28,135 bases of DNA from JBGPIT01 sp041485125. Lineage in GTDB: Bacteria; Desulfobacterota; Binatia; UTPRO1. Location of the stretch: contig JBGPIT010000016.1 of NCBI GenBank assembly GCA_041485125.1, forward strand, positions 1-28,135. Direction: 5' to 3'. Position numbers and translations under genes: made by a program. Below, piece after piece: positions 8,150 to 16,822 of this stretch (positions are counted from its first letter, which is position 1; the number at the start of each line of letters is the position of its first letter). The notes beneath the pieces are model-generated. The model saw only the letters and a program-made list of their open reading frames with translations, did no database searches and was not told the DNA's origin.

Positions 8150-8212
8150 GCGCGGGCCGACCCATCGTGCGCCGACGCTCGTTTTGCACATCGGTGGTGG
8201 CGGCGGAGGGGT

Positions 8213-8252
8213 CCGTAACGCAGCCGTAACTCTTTCGTAGCGCCCCCGACAC
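8213..8252. promoter_or_regulatory. Upstream half-site array A before the porin-pst operon
   Basis: CCGTAAC (8213), CCGTAAC (8224), TCGTAGC (8235) and CCGACAC (8246) recur every 11 bp, giving four half-sites in phase. The first two are identical. The spacing is that of a PhoB/OmpR-family site; the core is CGTAAC rather than CGTCAC. It lies about 120 bases before the porin start and 22 bases before array B. Confidence 0.6.
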
Positions 8253-8273
8253 GGCCGGCGCCCCATGTAGCGT

Positions 8274-8313
8274 ACTTCACGACCGCGTCATCTCGCCGTC
8301 ACGGAATCGTAAC
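8274..8313. promoter_or_regulatory. Candidate PhoB box array B before the porin-pst operon
   Basis: ACTTCAC (8274), GCGTCAT (8285), CCGTCAC (8296) and TCGTAAC (8307) recur every 11 bp. GCGTCAT/CCGTCAC match the array before ppx. About 11 bases after the last half-site is TTAGGGAT (8324-8331), a weak -10 at the distance expected where PhoB replaces the -35. The rest of the 219-base gap (8150-8368) holds no gene; a weak hairpin followed by GTTTTGC near 8148-8184 may end the kinase transcript. Confidence 0.68.
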
Positions 8314-8368
8314 GAGCGTCGCGTTAGGGATCACCTGCGCTCTCGACGAGCGTGAAAGGGGGGCAGGT

Positions 8369-9760
8369 ATGAAGCGGACCGTTACGAGACGCGGGTCATG
8401 GGGGGCCATCTGCTGTACCGCGGCGCTTGCGTGCGTCTGGGTCGGCAGCGTGGCGCATGCGAAGGAGCTCGGCGACATTCTGGTCGAAAAGGGGCTCATC
8501 ACGGCGGACGAGCTCAAGCAGGCACGCGAGGAAGAGAAGCAGAAGACCGCGGCCGAGGAGTCGCGGCGTGAGATGATCGCGGCGAAGCTGCCGAAGTGGC
8601 TCGAGATGATCACGCCCTTCGGCGACATTCGCCTGCGGGAGGAAGGGTTCTACTCCGAGGACCTCAATGCGCGGAACCGGGGCCGTATGCGCGCGCGCTT
8701 CGGGCTCAACATCAATCCGCACCCGGAGATCGGTGCGACGTTCCGTCTCGCGAGCGGCAACCCGGACGATCCGATCAGCACCAACCAGTCCTTCGAGCGC
8801 ACCTTCACGCGCAAGCCCGTGAACCTCGACCAGGCGTATCTCACCCTGAAGCCGGGCAAGAGCTTGGGGATCGAGCCGGGCTGGCTGATGGTGCGGGGCG
8901 GCAAGATGCCGGTGGGCGCCTATCGCGTGTCGGAGCTCGTCTTCGATGACGACCTCCAGCCCGAGGGCGCGACCGAGACGCTCAACCTGGTCGAGGAGAA
9001 GGAAGGCTTCCTCCGCGGGCTCAAGGTCAACGCGTTCCAGTGGGTCGTCGACGAGATCGCCAGCGCCGGCGACCCGTGGATGGCGGGCGGCCAGATCGTC
9101 GCGGACGCGGCGTTCTCCGACAAGGGCCCGCTCATGACGGTCGCGTTCGCGGACTACCACTACGATGCCCTCGACAAGGTGGCGCGGAAGTTTCTCGAGA
9201 AGTCGAGCAGCAGCTTCAACGGCCAGCTCGCGAACAGCAACGGCTTCACCAAGGACGCCGACGGCAAGATCACCGGCTTCGACTCCGCGTTCAACATCGT
9301 GAACGGCGGCGGCGAGGTGAACTTCAGCGACGTGTTCGGGACCGGGCTCGGCGCCGGTCTCTTCGGCGAGGTCGCGTACAACACGCAAGCGAGCTCGGGC
9401 AGCACCGGTTTCGCGACCGGCTTCGGCTTCGGCAAAGGCGGGCGCGACTGGTATCACAACGACCTCAAGAACCAGGGTGACTGGGCGATCTCCTACACGT
9501 ACGAGCGCGTCGGCAAGGACGCGGTGCTGGCGCTCTTCAGCTATAGCGATATCGACTACGTGCAGCCGGGGGCGACGCAAAAAGGGTCGACCAACGTCTC
9601 GGCGAGCATCATCCGAATCGACTACGTGCTGCTGCCGAGCTTCCAGCTGACCGCGAAGGCGCACTTCATCAATGCGCTCGATCGGGGCGACTCGAACGCG
9701 GCGCTGGTCGGCAACAGTACGCTCATTCGCACGCAGCTCGACGCGGTCTTCAAGTTCTGA
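8369..9760 (+). CDS. Putative outer-membrane porin, first gene of the Pho operon
   Basis: A 463-aa outer-membrane barrel protein, probably for phosphate or another anion given its place. A signal peptide covers about residues 1-31 (cleavage after AHA). The mature N-terminus starts KELGDILVEKGLITADEL, a segment like those before MshEN/GspE-type domains, followed by a short charged helix (about 52-75). From ~85 on, alternating hydrophobic strands run to a C-terminal Phe (DAVFKF), the outer-membrane insertion signal. The whole fits the 'putative porin' family. Start ATG 8369 is preceded by a G-rich ribosome site. pstS follows after 15 bases, so the two are co-transcribed, downstream of two Pho-box-like arrays. 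Anion selectivity is an inference. Confidence 0.78.
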   Translation: MKRTVTRRGSWGAICCTAALACVWVGSVAHAKELGDILVEKGLITADELKQAREEEKQKTAAEESRREMIAAKLPKWLEMITPFGDIRLREEGFYSEDLNARNRGRMRARFGLNINPHPEIGATFRLASGNPDDPISTNQSFERTFTRKPVNLDQAYLTLKPGKSLGIEPGWLMVRGGKMPVGAYRVSELVFDDDLQPEGATETLNLVEEKEGFLRGLKVNAFQWVVDEIASAGDPWMAGGQIVADAAFSDKGPLMTVAFADYHYDALDKVARKFLEKSSSSFNGQLANSNGFTKDADGKITGFDSAFNIVNGGGEVNFSDVFGTGLGAGLFGEVAYNTQASSGSTGFATGFGFGKGGRDWYHNDLKNQGDWAISYTYERVGKDAVLALFSYSDIDYVQPGATQKGSTNVSASIIRIDYVLLPSFQLTAKAHFINALDRGDSNAALVGNSTLIRTQLDAVFKF

Positions 9761-9775
9761 CGAGGAGGAGAGATC

Positions 9776-10843
9776 ATGGTGCTCACGACCCGACTTCGAG
9801 TGGCGGTGCTGGCGGCGGCACTCACGCTGTGGTGCGGCGCCGGCTCGGCACACGCGCAGCTGCAGCTGAACGGCGCCGGCGCGACCTTTCCGTACCCGAT
9901 CTATTCCAAGTGGTTCAGCCTCTATACCCAGGTCGATCCAACGGTGCGGTTCAACTACCAGTCGATCGGCAGCGGTGGCGGCATCAAACAGATCACCGAC
10001 CAGACCAGCGACTTCGGCGCAACCGACGGGCCGATGACGGACGAGCAGCTCAAGGCGGCACCCGGCCCGATCCTGCATTTTCCGACTGTGATGGGCGCGG
10101 TGGTGATGACCTACAACGTGCAGGGCCTCACCAAGCCGCTCCAGTTCACCCCCGGGATCATCTCGGACGTGTTTCTCGGCAACGTGACGAAGTGGAACGA
10201 TCCGGCGATCGTGGCGGCGAATCCGGGCGTCTCCTTGCCGAATCAGGACATCGTGGTCGTGCACCGCTCCGACGGCAGCGGCACCTCCTATATTTTCACC
10301 GACTACTTGAGCAAAGTGAGCCGGGAGTGGCGCAACAAGGTGGGCAAGGGTACGTCGGTGAGCTGGCCGGTCGGTCTCGGCGGCAAGGGCAACGAGGGCG
10401 TGACCGGCCTGGTCAAGCAGACGCCGTACTCGCTCGGCTACGTCGAGCTGATCTATGCGTTGTCCAACAATCTGGCCTACGCTGCGGTCAAGAATCGCGC
10501 CGAGAAGTTCGTCACCCCCTCGCTCGAGTCGGTGACGGCGGCGGCTTCCGGGTTCATCGACACGCTGCCGGACGACTTCCGGGTCTCGATCACGGACGCC
10601 CCGAACGCCGACGCGTACCCGATCTCCGGTCTGACGTGGCTCCTGGTCTACGAGAAGCAGAAGGATCCGGAAAAAGGGAAGAAGCTGGTGCAATTCCTCG
10701 CGTGGATGCTGCACGACGGGCAGAAGAACGCGACCGACCTCCACTATGCCCCGCTGCCGGCGGCGATCGTCGCCAAAGAGGAGGCTGCCCTGCGCAAGGT
10801 GGTCGGCGGCGACGGCGCGCCGCTGCTCGCGACGGCGAAGTGA
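9776..10843 (+). CDS. pstS: Phosphate ABC transporter substrate-binding protein PstS
   Basis: Periplasmic phosphate-binding component of the high-affinity Pst importer, 355 aa. A cleavable signal peptide ends at about residue 27 (SAHA/Q) and has no lipobox Cys, so it is a soluble periplasmic protein. The mature protein opens with the family hallmark LNGAGATFPYPIYSKW and has SIGSGGGIKQ and the RSDGSGTSYIFTDYL segment that bind phosphate oxygens, then a C-terminal lobe ending near residue 350. Length is normal. ATG 9776 follows GAGGAGGAGA. A 75-base gap separates it from pstC, the longest gap in the operon. Confidence 0.96.
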   Translation: MVLTTRLRVAVLAAALTLWCGAGSAHAQLQLNGAGATFPYPIYSKWFSLYTQVDPTVRFNYQSIGSGGGIKQITDQTSDFGATDGPMTDEQLKAAPGPILHFPTVMGAVVMTYNVQGLTKPLQFTPGIISDVFLGNVTKWNDPAIVAANPGVSLPNQDIVVVHRSDGSGTSYIFTDYLSKVSREWRNKVGKGTSVSWPVGLGGKGNEGVTGLVKQTPYSLGYVELIYALSNNLAYAAVKNRAEKFVTPSLESVTAAASGFIDTLPDDFRVSITDAPNADAYPISGLTWLLVYEKQKDPEKGKKLVQFLAWMLHDGQKNATDLHYAPLPAAIVAKEEAALRKVVGGDGAPLLATAK

Positions 10844-10857
10844 CGCATGCTGCGACC

Positions 10858-10885
10858 TGCGCGCCCGCGCGAGGAGCCGCGCGCA
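10858..10885 (+). repeat. Intercistronic hairpin between pstS and pstC
   Basis: TGCGCGC (10858-10864) pairs with GCGCGCA (10879-10885) around a 14-base loop. There is no T-run, so it is not a clear terminator. Such stems after the binding-protein gene of an ABC operon can protect the upstream mRNA and raise its share. In GC-rich DNA it may be chance. Confidence 0.3.
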
Positions 10886-10918
10886 TGAGGTGACGGCGAC
10901 GATTCGGCGGAGAGACGG

Positions 10919-11962
10919 ATGACGATGCCCGTACGGGACATGGCGGATCGAGACCACGTGACACGGGCTCCCGAGACGCTGCATGCCGAGGGCGGCCCGG
11001 AGTGGACGCTCGCGCCGCCGCCCTCGCGCTTGCCGCGCGGACGGCGGCGCGGCGATCCGCTCTTCCGCGCCGCGACCGCGTTCTTCGCGCTCGTCCTTCT
11101 CGGCGTCGTCGTTTCGGTGGTCGTGGTGCTCGCCTACGAGTCGAGCGGATCGATCCGAACGTTCGGGTGGGGATTTCTCGCCACCTCGAAGTGGGATCCG
11201 GTGTTCAAGGACTTCGGCGCGCTGCCGTTCATCTACGGCACGCTGGTGTCGTCGCTGCTCGCGCTGCTGCAGGCGGTGCCGCTCGCGCTCGGCACGGCGC
11301 TCTTCCTGACCGAGCTGGCGCCGAACCGGCTGCGAACGGTGGTGGCGTTCCTGGTCGAGCTGCTGGCGACGATTCCGAGCGTCGTCTACGGCCTGTGGGG
11401 GATCTTCGTTCTGGTGCCGTGGGTGCGGACGTACATCGCGCCCGGCCTCCGTACCACGCTCGGCTTCCTGCCGGTCTTCGACGGTCCGAGCTACGGCGTC
11501 GGGATGCTGACCGCGTCGATCATCCTCGCGATCATGATCGTCCCGTTCATCACCTCGGTCGCGCACGAGGTGTTCCTCTCCGTCCCTTCGGCGCAGCGTG
11601 AGGCCGCGCTCGCGCTCGGCGCCACCCGCTGGGAGATGATCCGCCTCGCCGTCCTGCCCTACGGCCGCACCGGCGTGATCGGCGCGATCATGCTCGGACT
11701 CGGCCGGGCGCTCGGCGAGACCATGGCGGTGACGATGGTGATCGGCAATCGGCCGGCGATCTCGGCGTCGTTCTTCGCGCCCGCGAGCACGATGGCGAGC
11801 GTCATCGCCAACGAGTTCACCGAGGCCACGTACGAGCTCTACGTCCAGGCGCTGATCGAGATCGGTCTGGTCCTGCTGCTGGTCACCATGGTGGTGAACG
11901 TGCTGGCGCGGCTGCTGGTGTGGCGGGTCGGCGGCGCGGACCTCCGCGCCGCCGCGAGGTGA
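10919..11962 (+). CDS. pstC: Phosphate ABC transporter permease PstC
   Basis: Inner-membrane permease of the Pst importer, 347 aa. About 45 polar residues come before the first membrane helix (FRAATAFFALVLLGVVVSVVV), and around six helices follow. The EAA loop that docks on the ATPase is clear (EAALALGATRWEMIRLAVLP, Glu228). The IPSVVYGLWGIFVLVPW segment is typical of PstC. ATG 10919 has GGAGAG four bases upstream; a second ATG at 10925 is possible. It ends four bases before pstA. Confidence 0.95.
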   Translation: MTMPVRDMADRDHVTRAPETLHAEGGPEWTLAPPPSRLPRGRRRGDPLFRAATAFFALVLLGVVVSVVVVLAYESSGSIRTFGWGFLATSKWDPVFKDFGALPFIYGTLVSSLLALLQAVPLALGTALFLTELAPNRLRTVVAFLVELLATIPSVVYGLWGIFVLVPWVRTYIAPGLRTTLGFLPVFDGPSYGVGMLTASIILAIMIVPFITSVAHEVFLSVPSAQREAALALGATRWEMIRLAVLPYGRTGVIGAIMLGLGRALGETMAVTMVIGNRPAISASFFAPASTMASVIANEFTEATYELYVQALIEIGLVLLLVTMVVNVLARLLVWRVGGADLRAAAR

Positions 11963-11966
11963 ATCC

Positions 11967-12809
11967 GTGAGCTATCGACGACGGAAGATGTCGAACCGCT
12001 GCGCCGAGCTTCTCGCGATCGTCTCGACGATCGCGGTGCTGATCCCGCTGGTGCTGATCTTCGGCTATCTCATGACCAAGGGTGTCACGTCCCTCAACCT
12101 CGAGTTCTTCACCCACCTCCCGAAGCCGGTCGGCGAGGTGGGCGGCGGCATGGCGAACGCGATCGTCGGCACGATGATCCTGATCGGCCTCGCCTGCGTG
12201 CTCGGTATCCCCGTCGGCGTCATGACCGGGATCTATCTCGCCGAGTACGGCTACAACCGCTTCGGCTGGATCGTCCGTTTTTCCGCCGACGTGCTCACCG
12301 GCGTGCCCTCGATCGTGATCGGCATCTACGCCTACACGCTCATCGTGCTGCCCATGAAGGGCTTCTCGGCCTACGCCGGTGCGGTTGCGCTGGCGGTCCT
12401 GATGCTGCCGATCGTCGCCCGTACGACGGAGGAGATGATCCGGCTCGTCCCGGTGTCGCTGCGGGAGGCGTCCTTGGCGCTCGGCATTCCGGCATGGCGG
12501 ACGACCGTGCGCGTCGTGCTTCGCACCGCCCGCGGCGGTATCATCACCGGCATCATGCTTGCGGTCGCGCGCGTGGCGGGTGAGACGGCACCGCTGCTCT
12601 TCACCGCTTTCGGCAATCAGTACTGGCACAGCGGGCTCAACGGGCCGATCTCGTCGTTGCCGGTGCAGATCTACACCTACGCGATCTCGCCGTTCGACGA
12701 TTGGCACCGCCAAGCCTGGGCCGGCGCCCTGGTGCTGCTGGCGCTGATCTCGCTCGCGAGCTTGTCGGTGCGCGTGCTCACCCGCGGTCGATTCGCCGTG
12801 AGCCGATAG
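11967..12809 (+). CDS. pstA: Phosphate ABC transporter permease PstA
   Basis: Second inner-membrane permease of the Pst importer, 280 aa. GTG 11967 is preceded by GAGGTGA at a good distance, so I prefer it to the in-frame ATG at 11988. Six membrane helices are visible, with the PstA-typical VGGGMANAIVGTMILIGLA segment, TGVPSIVIGIYAYTLIV, and an EAA loop (REASLALGIPAWRTTVRVVL, Glu167). It pairs with PstC to form the channel. pstB begins six bases after the stop. Confidence 0.95.
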   Translation: MSYRRRKMSNRCAELLAIVSTIAVLIPLVLIFGYLMTKGVTSLNLEFFTHLPKPVGEVGGGMANAIVGTMILIGLACVLGIPVGVMTGIYLAEYGYNRFGWIVRFSADVLTGVPSIVIGIYAYTLIVLPMKGFSAYAGAVALAVLMLPIVARTTEEMIRLVPVSLREASLALGIPAWRTTVRVVLRTARGGIITGIMLAVARVAGETAPLLFTAFGNQYWHSGLNGPISSLPVQIYTYAISPFDDWHRQAWAGALVLLALISLASLSVRVLTRGRFAVSR

Positions 12810-12815
12810 GGCGCG

Positions 12816-13574
12816 ATGGCCGACAAGATCGAGGTCGTCGATCTGAACGCCTGGTTCGGCGGGACGCACGCGCTGCGCGACATCAACCTGGCCGTTCCGG
12901 AGCGCGCCGTCACGGCGGTGATCGGCCCGTCGGGCTGCGGCAAATCGACGTTCGTCCGCTGCCTGAACCGCATGCACGAGGTGGTGCCCGGCGCGCGCGT
13001 CACGGGGCGGGTGCTGCTCGACGGCGACGACATCTATGGCGCCGACGTCGACCCGGTGCAGGTGCGCGCCAAGGTCGGCATGGTGTTCCAACGCCCCAAC
13101 CCGTTTCCGACCATGTCGATCTACGACAACGTCGCCGCCGGCCTGCGGCTGAACGGTGCCGGGCGACGCGGGGATCTCCCCGCTATCGTCGAGCGCAGCC
13201 TCAAGCAGGCGGCGCTCTGGGAGGAGGTCAAGGACACGCTCGACGCCCCGGGCGTCAGCATTTCCGGCGGCCAGCAGCAGCGACTCTGCATCGCGCGCGC
13301 GCTTGCCGTCGAGCCGGAGGTGATCTTGATGGATGAGCCCTGCTCGGCGCTCGATCCGATCGCGACGACCAAGATCGAGGCCCTCATTCACGAGCTGAAG
13401 CAGCGCTACACGATCGTGATCGTGACCCACAGCATGCAACAGGCCGCCCGGGTGTCGGACTTCACCGCCTTCATGTACCTCGGCGCGCTCGTCGAGTTCG
13501 GCCGTACTGAGAAAGTCTTCACCACCCCGGAAAAGAAAGAGACCGAGGACTACATTACCGGTAGGTTCGGCTGA
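12816..13574 (+). CDS. pstB: Phosphate ABC transporter ATP-binding protein PstB
   Basis: Cytoplasmic ATPase of the Pst importer, 252 aa, a normal length. Walker A is GPSGCGKST (37-45), the family motif FVRCLNRMHE follows, the Q-loop is in VFQRPNPFP, the signature is SGGQQQR (150-156) and Walker B is VILMDEP (169-175), followed by the H-loop VTHSMQQAARVSDF. The NPFP after the Q-loop glutamine is typical of PstB. The ribosome site is weak, suggesting coupling to pstA. phoU begins two bases after the stop. Confidence 0.96.
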   Translation: MADKIEVVDLNAWFGGTHALRDINLAVPERAVTAVIGPSGCGKSTFVRCLNRMHEVVPGARVTGRVLLDGDDIYGADVDPVQVRAKVGMVFQRPNPFPTMSIYDNVAAGLRLNGAGRRGDLPAIVERSLKQAALWEEVKDTLDAPGVSISGGQQQRLCIARALAVEPEVILMDEPCSALDPIATTKIEALIHELKQRYTIVIVTHSMQQAARVSDFTAFMYLGALVEFGRTEKVFTTPEKKETEDYITGRFG

Positions 13575-13576
13575 GC

Positions 13577-14260
13577 ATGACCGTCCACACCGATCGCCAG
13601 TACGAAGAAGAGCTCCGTGAGCTGCGGAGCTTCATCCTCGAGATGGGCGGGCTCGTCGAGAAGCAGATCGCCGACGCGGTGCGCGCGCTCACCACCAAAG
13701 ACCGGGCCCTCGCCGAGGCGACGATCCCGAAGGACCACGCGGTGAACCGGCTCGACGTCGAGATCGACGAGCTCTGCATCCGTATCCTCGCCCTGCGCCA
13801 GCCGGCGGCGCGCGATCTGCGCTTCATCACGACGGCGCTCAAGATCACCACCGACCTCGAGCGCATCGGCGATCGCGCCGTCAGCATCTGCGAGCGCACG
13901 CTGGAGCTGCTCGACGAGCCGGAGCTCAAGCCCTACATCGACTTGCCGCGCATGGCAGACATCTCGCTCACCATGCTGCGCCGCAGCCTCGACGCCTTCG
14001 TGCGCGAGGATACCGGTCTCGCCCTCGAGGTCTGCCGAGAGGACGACGAGGTCGACAAGCTCAACAGCCAGATCTTCCGCGAGCTGCTCTCGTTCATGAT
14101 CGAGGACCCGACCACGATCACCCGCGCCATGCGCATCCTCTTCGTCTCCAAGTACCTCGAGCGGATTGCCGACCATGCCACCAACATCGCCGAGATGGTG
14201 ATCTACATGGTGAAGGGCAAGAGCATCCGCCACATCGGCGAGATCCCGCCGACGGTGTGA
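13577..14260 (+). CDS. phoU: Phosphate signalling complex protein PhoU
   Basis: Cytoplasmic helical protein, 227 aa, that couples the Pst transporter to PhoR and damps the Pho response when phosphate is plentiful. Two PhoU repeats are visible, each with the metal-binding motif: DLERIGDRAVSICE (from 93) and YLERIADHATNIAEMVIY (from 193). It sits between pstB and phoB, the standard place. Its TGA (14258-14260) overlaps the ATG of phoB, so the two are translationally coupled. Confidence 0.95.
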   Translation: MTVHTDRQYEEELRELRSFILEMGGLVEKQIADAVRALTTKDRALAEATIPKDHAVNRLDVEIDELCIRILALRQPAARDLRFITTALKITTDLERIGDRAVSICERTLELLDEPELKPYIDLPRMADISLTMLRRSLDAFVREDTGLALEVCREDDEVDKLNSQIFRELLSFMIEDPTTITRAMRILFVSKYLERIADHATNIAEMVIYMVKGKSIRHIGEIPPTV

Positions 14261-14982
14261 TGGCGGCGGTCTCCAAGAAGAAGATTCTCGTCGTCGAGGA
14301 CGAGAAAGACGTCCGCGACCTCGTGCGGTACAATCTCGAGCAGGACGGCTTCACCGTGCTCGAGGCGGAGGACGGCGAGCTGGCGCTGGCGCTGGTGCGC
14401 CGCGAGCGTCCGGCCCTGGTGATCCTCGACATCATGCTGCCGGGCATGTCCGGCCTCGACATCTGCCGGGTGATCCGTCACGACGAGGAGGTCTCGCGCG
14501 TCCCGGTGCTCATGCTCACCGCCAAGGCGGCCGAGGTCGACAAGATCGTCGGGCTCGAGGTCGGCGCCGACGACTACGTCACCAAGCCGTTCAGTCCGCG
14601 CGAGCTGCTGGCGCGCGTGAAAGCCGTGCTGCGCCGGGCGTTGGGTCCGGAGATCGAGCGCCCGCACGAGACCTACGAGCGCGGCCGCCTGCGCATCGAC
14701 TTCGACACCTACCAGGTGTTTCTCGACGGCGTGGAGCTGAAGCTGAGCTTGCGCGAGTTCGAGCTCCTCGCCTTCTTCGCGCGTCATCCGAACCGCGTCT
14801 TCGAGCGCGCCCAGCTCCTCGACCTGGTGTGGGGCCGCGACACCTACGTCGAGCCCCGGACCGTCGACGTGCACGTGCGCCGCCTGCGCATGCGCGTCGA
14901 GCGCGACGATTCGCGGCCCGAGCTGATCCTGACCGTGCGTGGCGTCGGCTACAAGTTCAACGATGCCGCTCTCGACGCCTGA
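14260..14982 (+). CDS. phoB: Pho regulon response regulator PhoB
   Basis: DNA-binding response regulator of the OmpR/PhoB class, 240 aa. The receiver domain (1-125) has acidic Glu13-Asp14-Glu15, phosphoacceptor Asp57 (VILDIMLPGMSG), Thr87 and Lys109. A winged-helix effector domain (about 140-235) ends in the standard VRGVGYKF. I chose ATG 14260 (TGATG overlap with phoU); a GTG at 14257 is the alternative. When phosphorylated by PhoR it should bind 11-bp-spaced boxes like those at 5017-5045 and 8274-8313. phoR begins inside its last 20 bases. Confidence 0.95.
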   Translation: MAAVSKKKILVVEDEKDVRDLVRYNLEQDGFTVLEAEDGELALALVRRERPALVILDIMLPGMSGLDICRVIRHDEEVSRVPVLMLTAKAAEVDKIVGLEVGADDYVTKPFSPRELLARVKAVLRRALGPEIERPHETYERGRLRIDFDTYQVFLDGVELKLSLREFELLAFFARHPNRVFERAQLLDLVWGRDTYVEPRTVDVHVRRLRMRVERDDSRPELILTVRGVGYKFNDAALDA

Positions 14983-16822
14983 CGCTTCCGCCCGGTCTCC
15001 GTCGTCCGGGAGCCGCGCCCCGCAGCGGCTCTTCCGTCGCCCGCCGCGGCTCGTGCTGTATCTCCTGCTGCCGTATCTGGTGACGGTTCCGCCGGTCGCC
15101 GCGCTGGCGTACGTTCTCGCGCATCGCGCCGTCGCCCGCGTCGCGACCGACCTGGCCGGCTCGGCGGCCGTGCAAGAGGCACGTACGATCGCGGCGCGCC
15201 TGCCGCTCGACGCCCCGACCGACGAGCTCGAGGGGCGCTGCGCCGAGGAGGTGCGCGGCAGCGATCGGCGGCTGACGGTGATCGCCGCCAACGGCACCAT
15301 CCGGTGCGACACTCACGCCCACGCGATCGACATGGAGAACCACCTGCACCGGCCCGAGATTCAAGACGCGCTGCACTCGGGTGCGGGCGTCGACCGCCGG
15401 GTGAGCGCGACGATCCACGTGCCGATGCTGTACGGCGCGGTGCGCGTGGGGGAGGGCGAGTCGGCCTCGGTGGTGCGGGTCGCGATTCCGATCGACGTGC
15501 TGGCGCGCGGCTTCAACGAGATCGACGCGATCGTCTGGGCGACGACGATCTTCGCGCTCGTCATCGGGCTCGTCCCGGCGGCTTGGCTGAGTGGGCGCTT
15601 GGGACGTCGGCTCGCGCGCATGACGGAGTTCTCGCGCGCCGTCGCCGACGGAGATTTCTCCGGCCGCCTGCCGATCGTACAGCGCGACGAGCTCGGCGCG
15701 CTCGAGGAGAACTTGAACGAGATGGCGACGCGCCTGCGCGACGCCTTCGAGGAGATCCAGAAGGACGCCGAGAAAGTCCGCGGCATCTTGCGCGCGATGG
15801 TCGAGGGTGTGGTCGTATTGTCGCAGGCCGGCGAGATCATCTTGATCAATCGCCGTGCCGAGGAGCTCTTCGATCTGGCGGCCGGCGTCGACTCCCGCGG
15901 CCGGCCGTTGGTCGAGATGTGCCGCGATCCCGAGCTGCAGGCGCTGCTGCGCGAGACGGTCGCCGACCTCCCCACGGCCGTCCACGAGCGGGAGATCATG
16001 CTGGCGTCTGCCGAGCGCCGCTGGGTCGCCGTGAGCGTCTCGCCGCTCCGCGACGCGCGCGGCGGCGTGGCAGGGATCGTGCTCGTCTTCCACGACATCA
16101 CCGCGACGAAGAAGCTCGAGACCATGCGGCGCGACTTCGTCGCCAACGTCAGCCACGAGTTGCGGACGCCGCTCACCGCCATTCGCGGCTATGCCGAGAC
16201 GCTACTCTCCGGCGCGCTCGAGGACCGCACCCGCGCCCGCAAGTTCCTCTCGGTGATCGACCGCCACTCGGAGCGCCTGAGCCGTCTCATCGATGATCTG
16301 TTGACGCTCTCCGACCTCGAGCTCGGCAAGACCTCGTTGAAGAAGGAGCTCGTGCAGCTGCCGGCGCTGGTCGATGAGGTGTTCGACGTGGTACGCGAGA
16401 AGGCGCAACGCGGGAACGTCGTGGTCGCGAAGGAGATCCCCGCGAACCTGCCGATGCTCGTCGCCGATGCCGATCGCTTGCAGCAGGTGCTGATCAATCT
16501 CACCGACAACGCCGTCAAGTACACGCGCCCCGCGGGGCGGGTGACGATCGGCGCGCGGGTCATTCAGGACGGCGACACGCCGATGGTCGAGGTGGCGGTG
16601 AGCGATACCGGCATCGGCATCCCGCCCGAGGACCTGCCGCGCTTGACCGAGCGGTTCTACCGCGTCGACAAGGCGCGCTCGCGGGAGCTCGGCGGCACCG
16701 GCCTCGGCCTCGCGATCGTCAAGCACATCGTGCAGGCGCACGGCGGCCGCCTCGAGATCGCCAGCACGCTCGAGCACGGTACGACGGTGCGCTTCACCGT
16801 TCCGGCGGAGCAGGCGTCGTGA
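14963..16822 (+). CDS. phoR: Phosphate regulon sensor histidine kinase PhoR
   Basis: Membrane-bound sensor kinase partner of PhoB, 619 aa. Order: membrane helix 1 (about 30-52), an extracytoplasmic segment of about 135 residues, membrane helix 2 (about 188-210), HAMP linker, PAS domain (from GILRAMVEGVVVLS), HisKA with SHELRTPLTAI (His398), and a HATPase domain with N-box NLTDNAVKY, DTGIGI and GGTGLGLAIVKH. Many PhoR proteins, such as that of E. coli, have only a short periplasmic part; the larger one here resembles Gram-positive types and may sense an extra signal. ATG 14963 lies inside phoB; the GTG at 14939 is less likely. The stop overlaps the next gene (GTGA). Confidence 0.93.
   Translation: MPLSTPDASARSPSSGSRAPQRLFRRPPRLVLYLLLPYLVTVPPVAALAYVLAHRAVARVATDLAGSAAVQEARTIAARLPLDAPTDELEGRCAEEVRGSDRRLTVIAANGTIRCDTHAHAIDMENHLHRPEIQDALHSGAGVDRRVSATIHVPMLYGAVRVGEGESASVVRVAIPIDVLARGFNEIDAIVWATTIFALVIGLVPAAWLSGRLGRRLARMTEFSRAVADGDFSGRLPIVQRDELGALEENLNEMATRLRDAFEEIQKDAEKVRGILRAMVEGVVVLSQAGEIILINRRAEELFDLAAGVDSRGRPLVEMCRDPELQALLRETVADLPTAVHEREIMLASAERRWVAVSVSPLRDARGGVAGIVLVFHDITATKKLETMRRDFVANVSHELRTPLTAIRGYAETLLSGALEDRTRARKFLSVIDRHSERLSRLIDDLLTLSDLELGKTSLKKELVQLPALVDEVFDVVREKAQRGNVVVAKEIPANLPMLVADADRLQQVLINLTDNAVKYTRPAGRVTIGARVIQDGDTPMVEVAVSDTGIGIPPEDLPRLTERFYRVDKARSRELGGTGLGLAIVKHIVQAHGGRLEIASTLEHGTTVRFTVPAEQAS

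Noticed and set aside
10890..10908. Possible Pho half-site (GTGACGG then GATTCGG, minus direction) before pstC
   Set aside because: Only one of two positions matches the half-site; a single match is not enough.
8396..11566. 1056-codon minus-strand frame opposite porin, pstS and pstC
   Set aside because: Low-complexity Arg/Glu/Asp/His composition typical of antisense frames; the plus-strand genes are clear.
11883..13439. 518-codon minus-strand frame opposite pstA and pstB
   Set aside because: Shadow of well-recognised transporter genes; no motifs.
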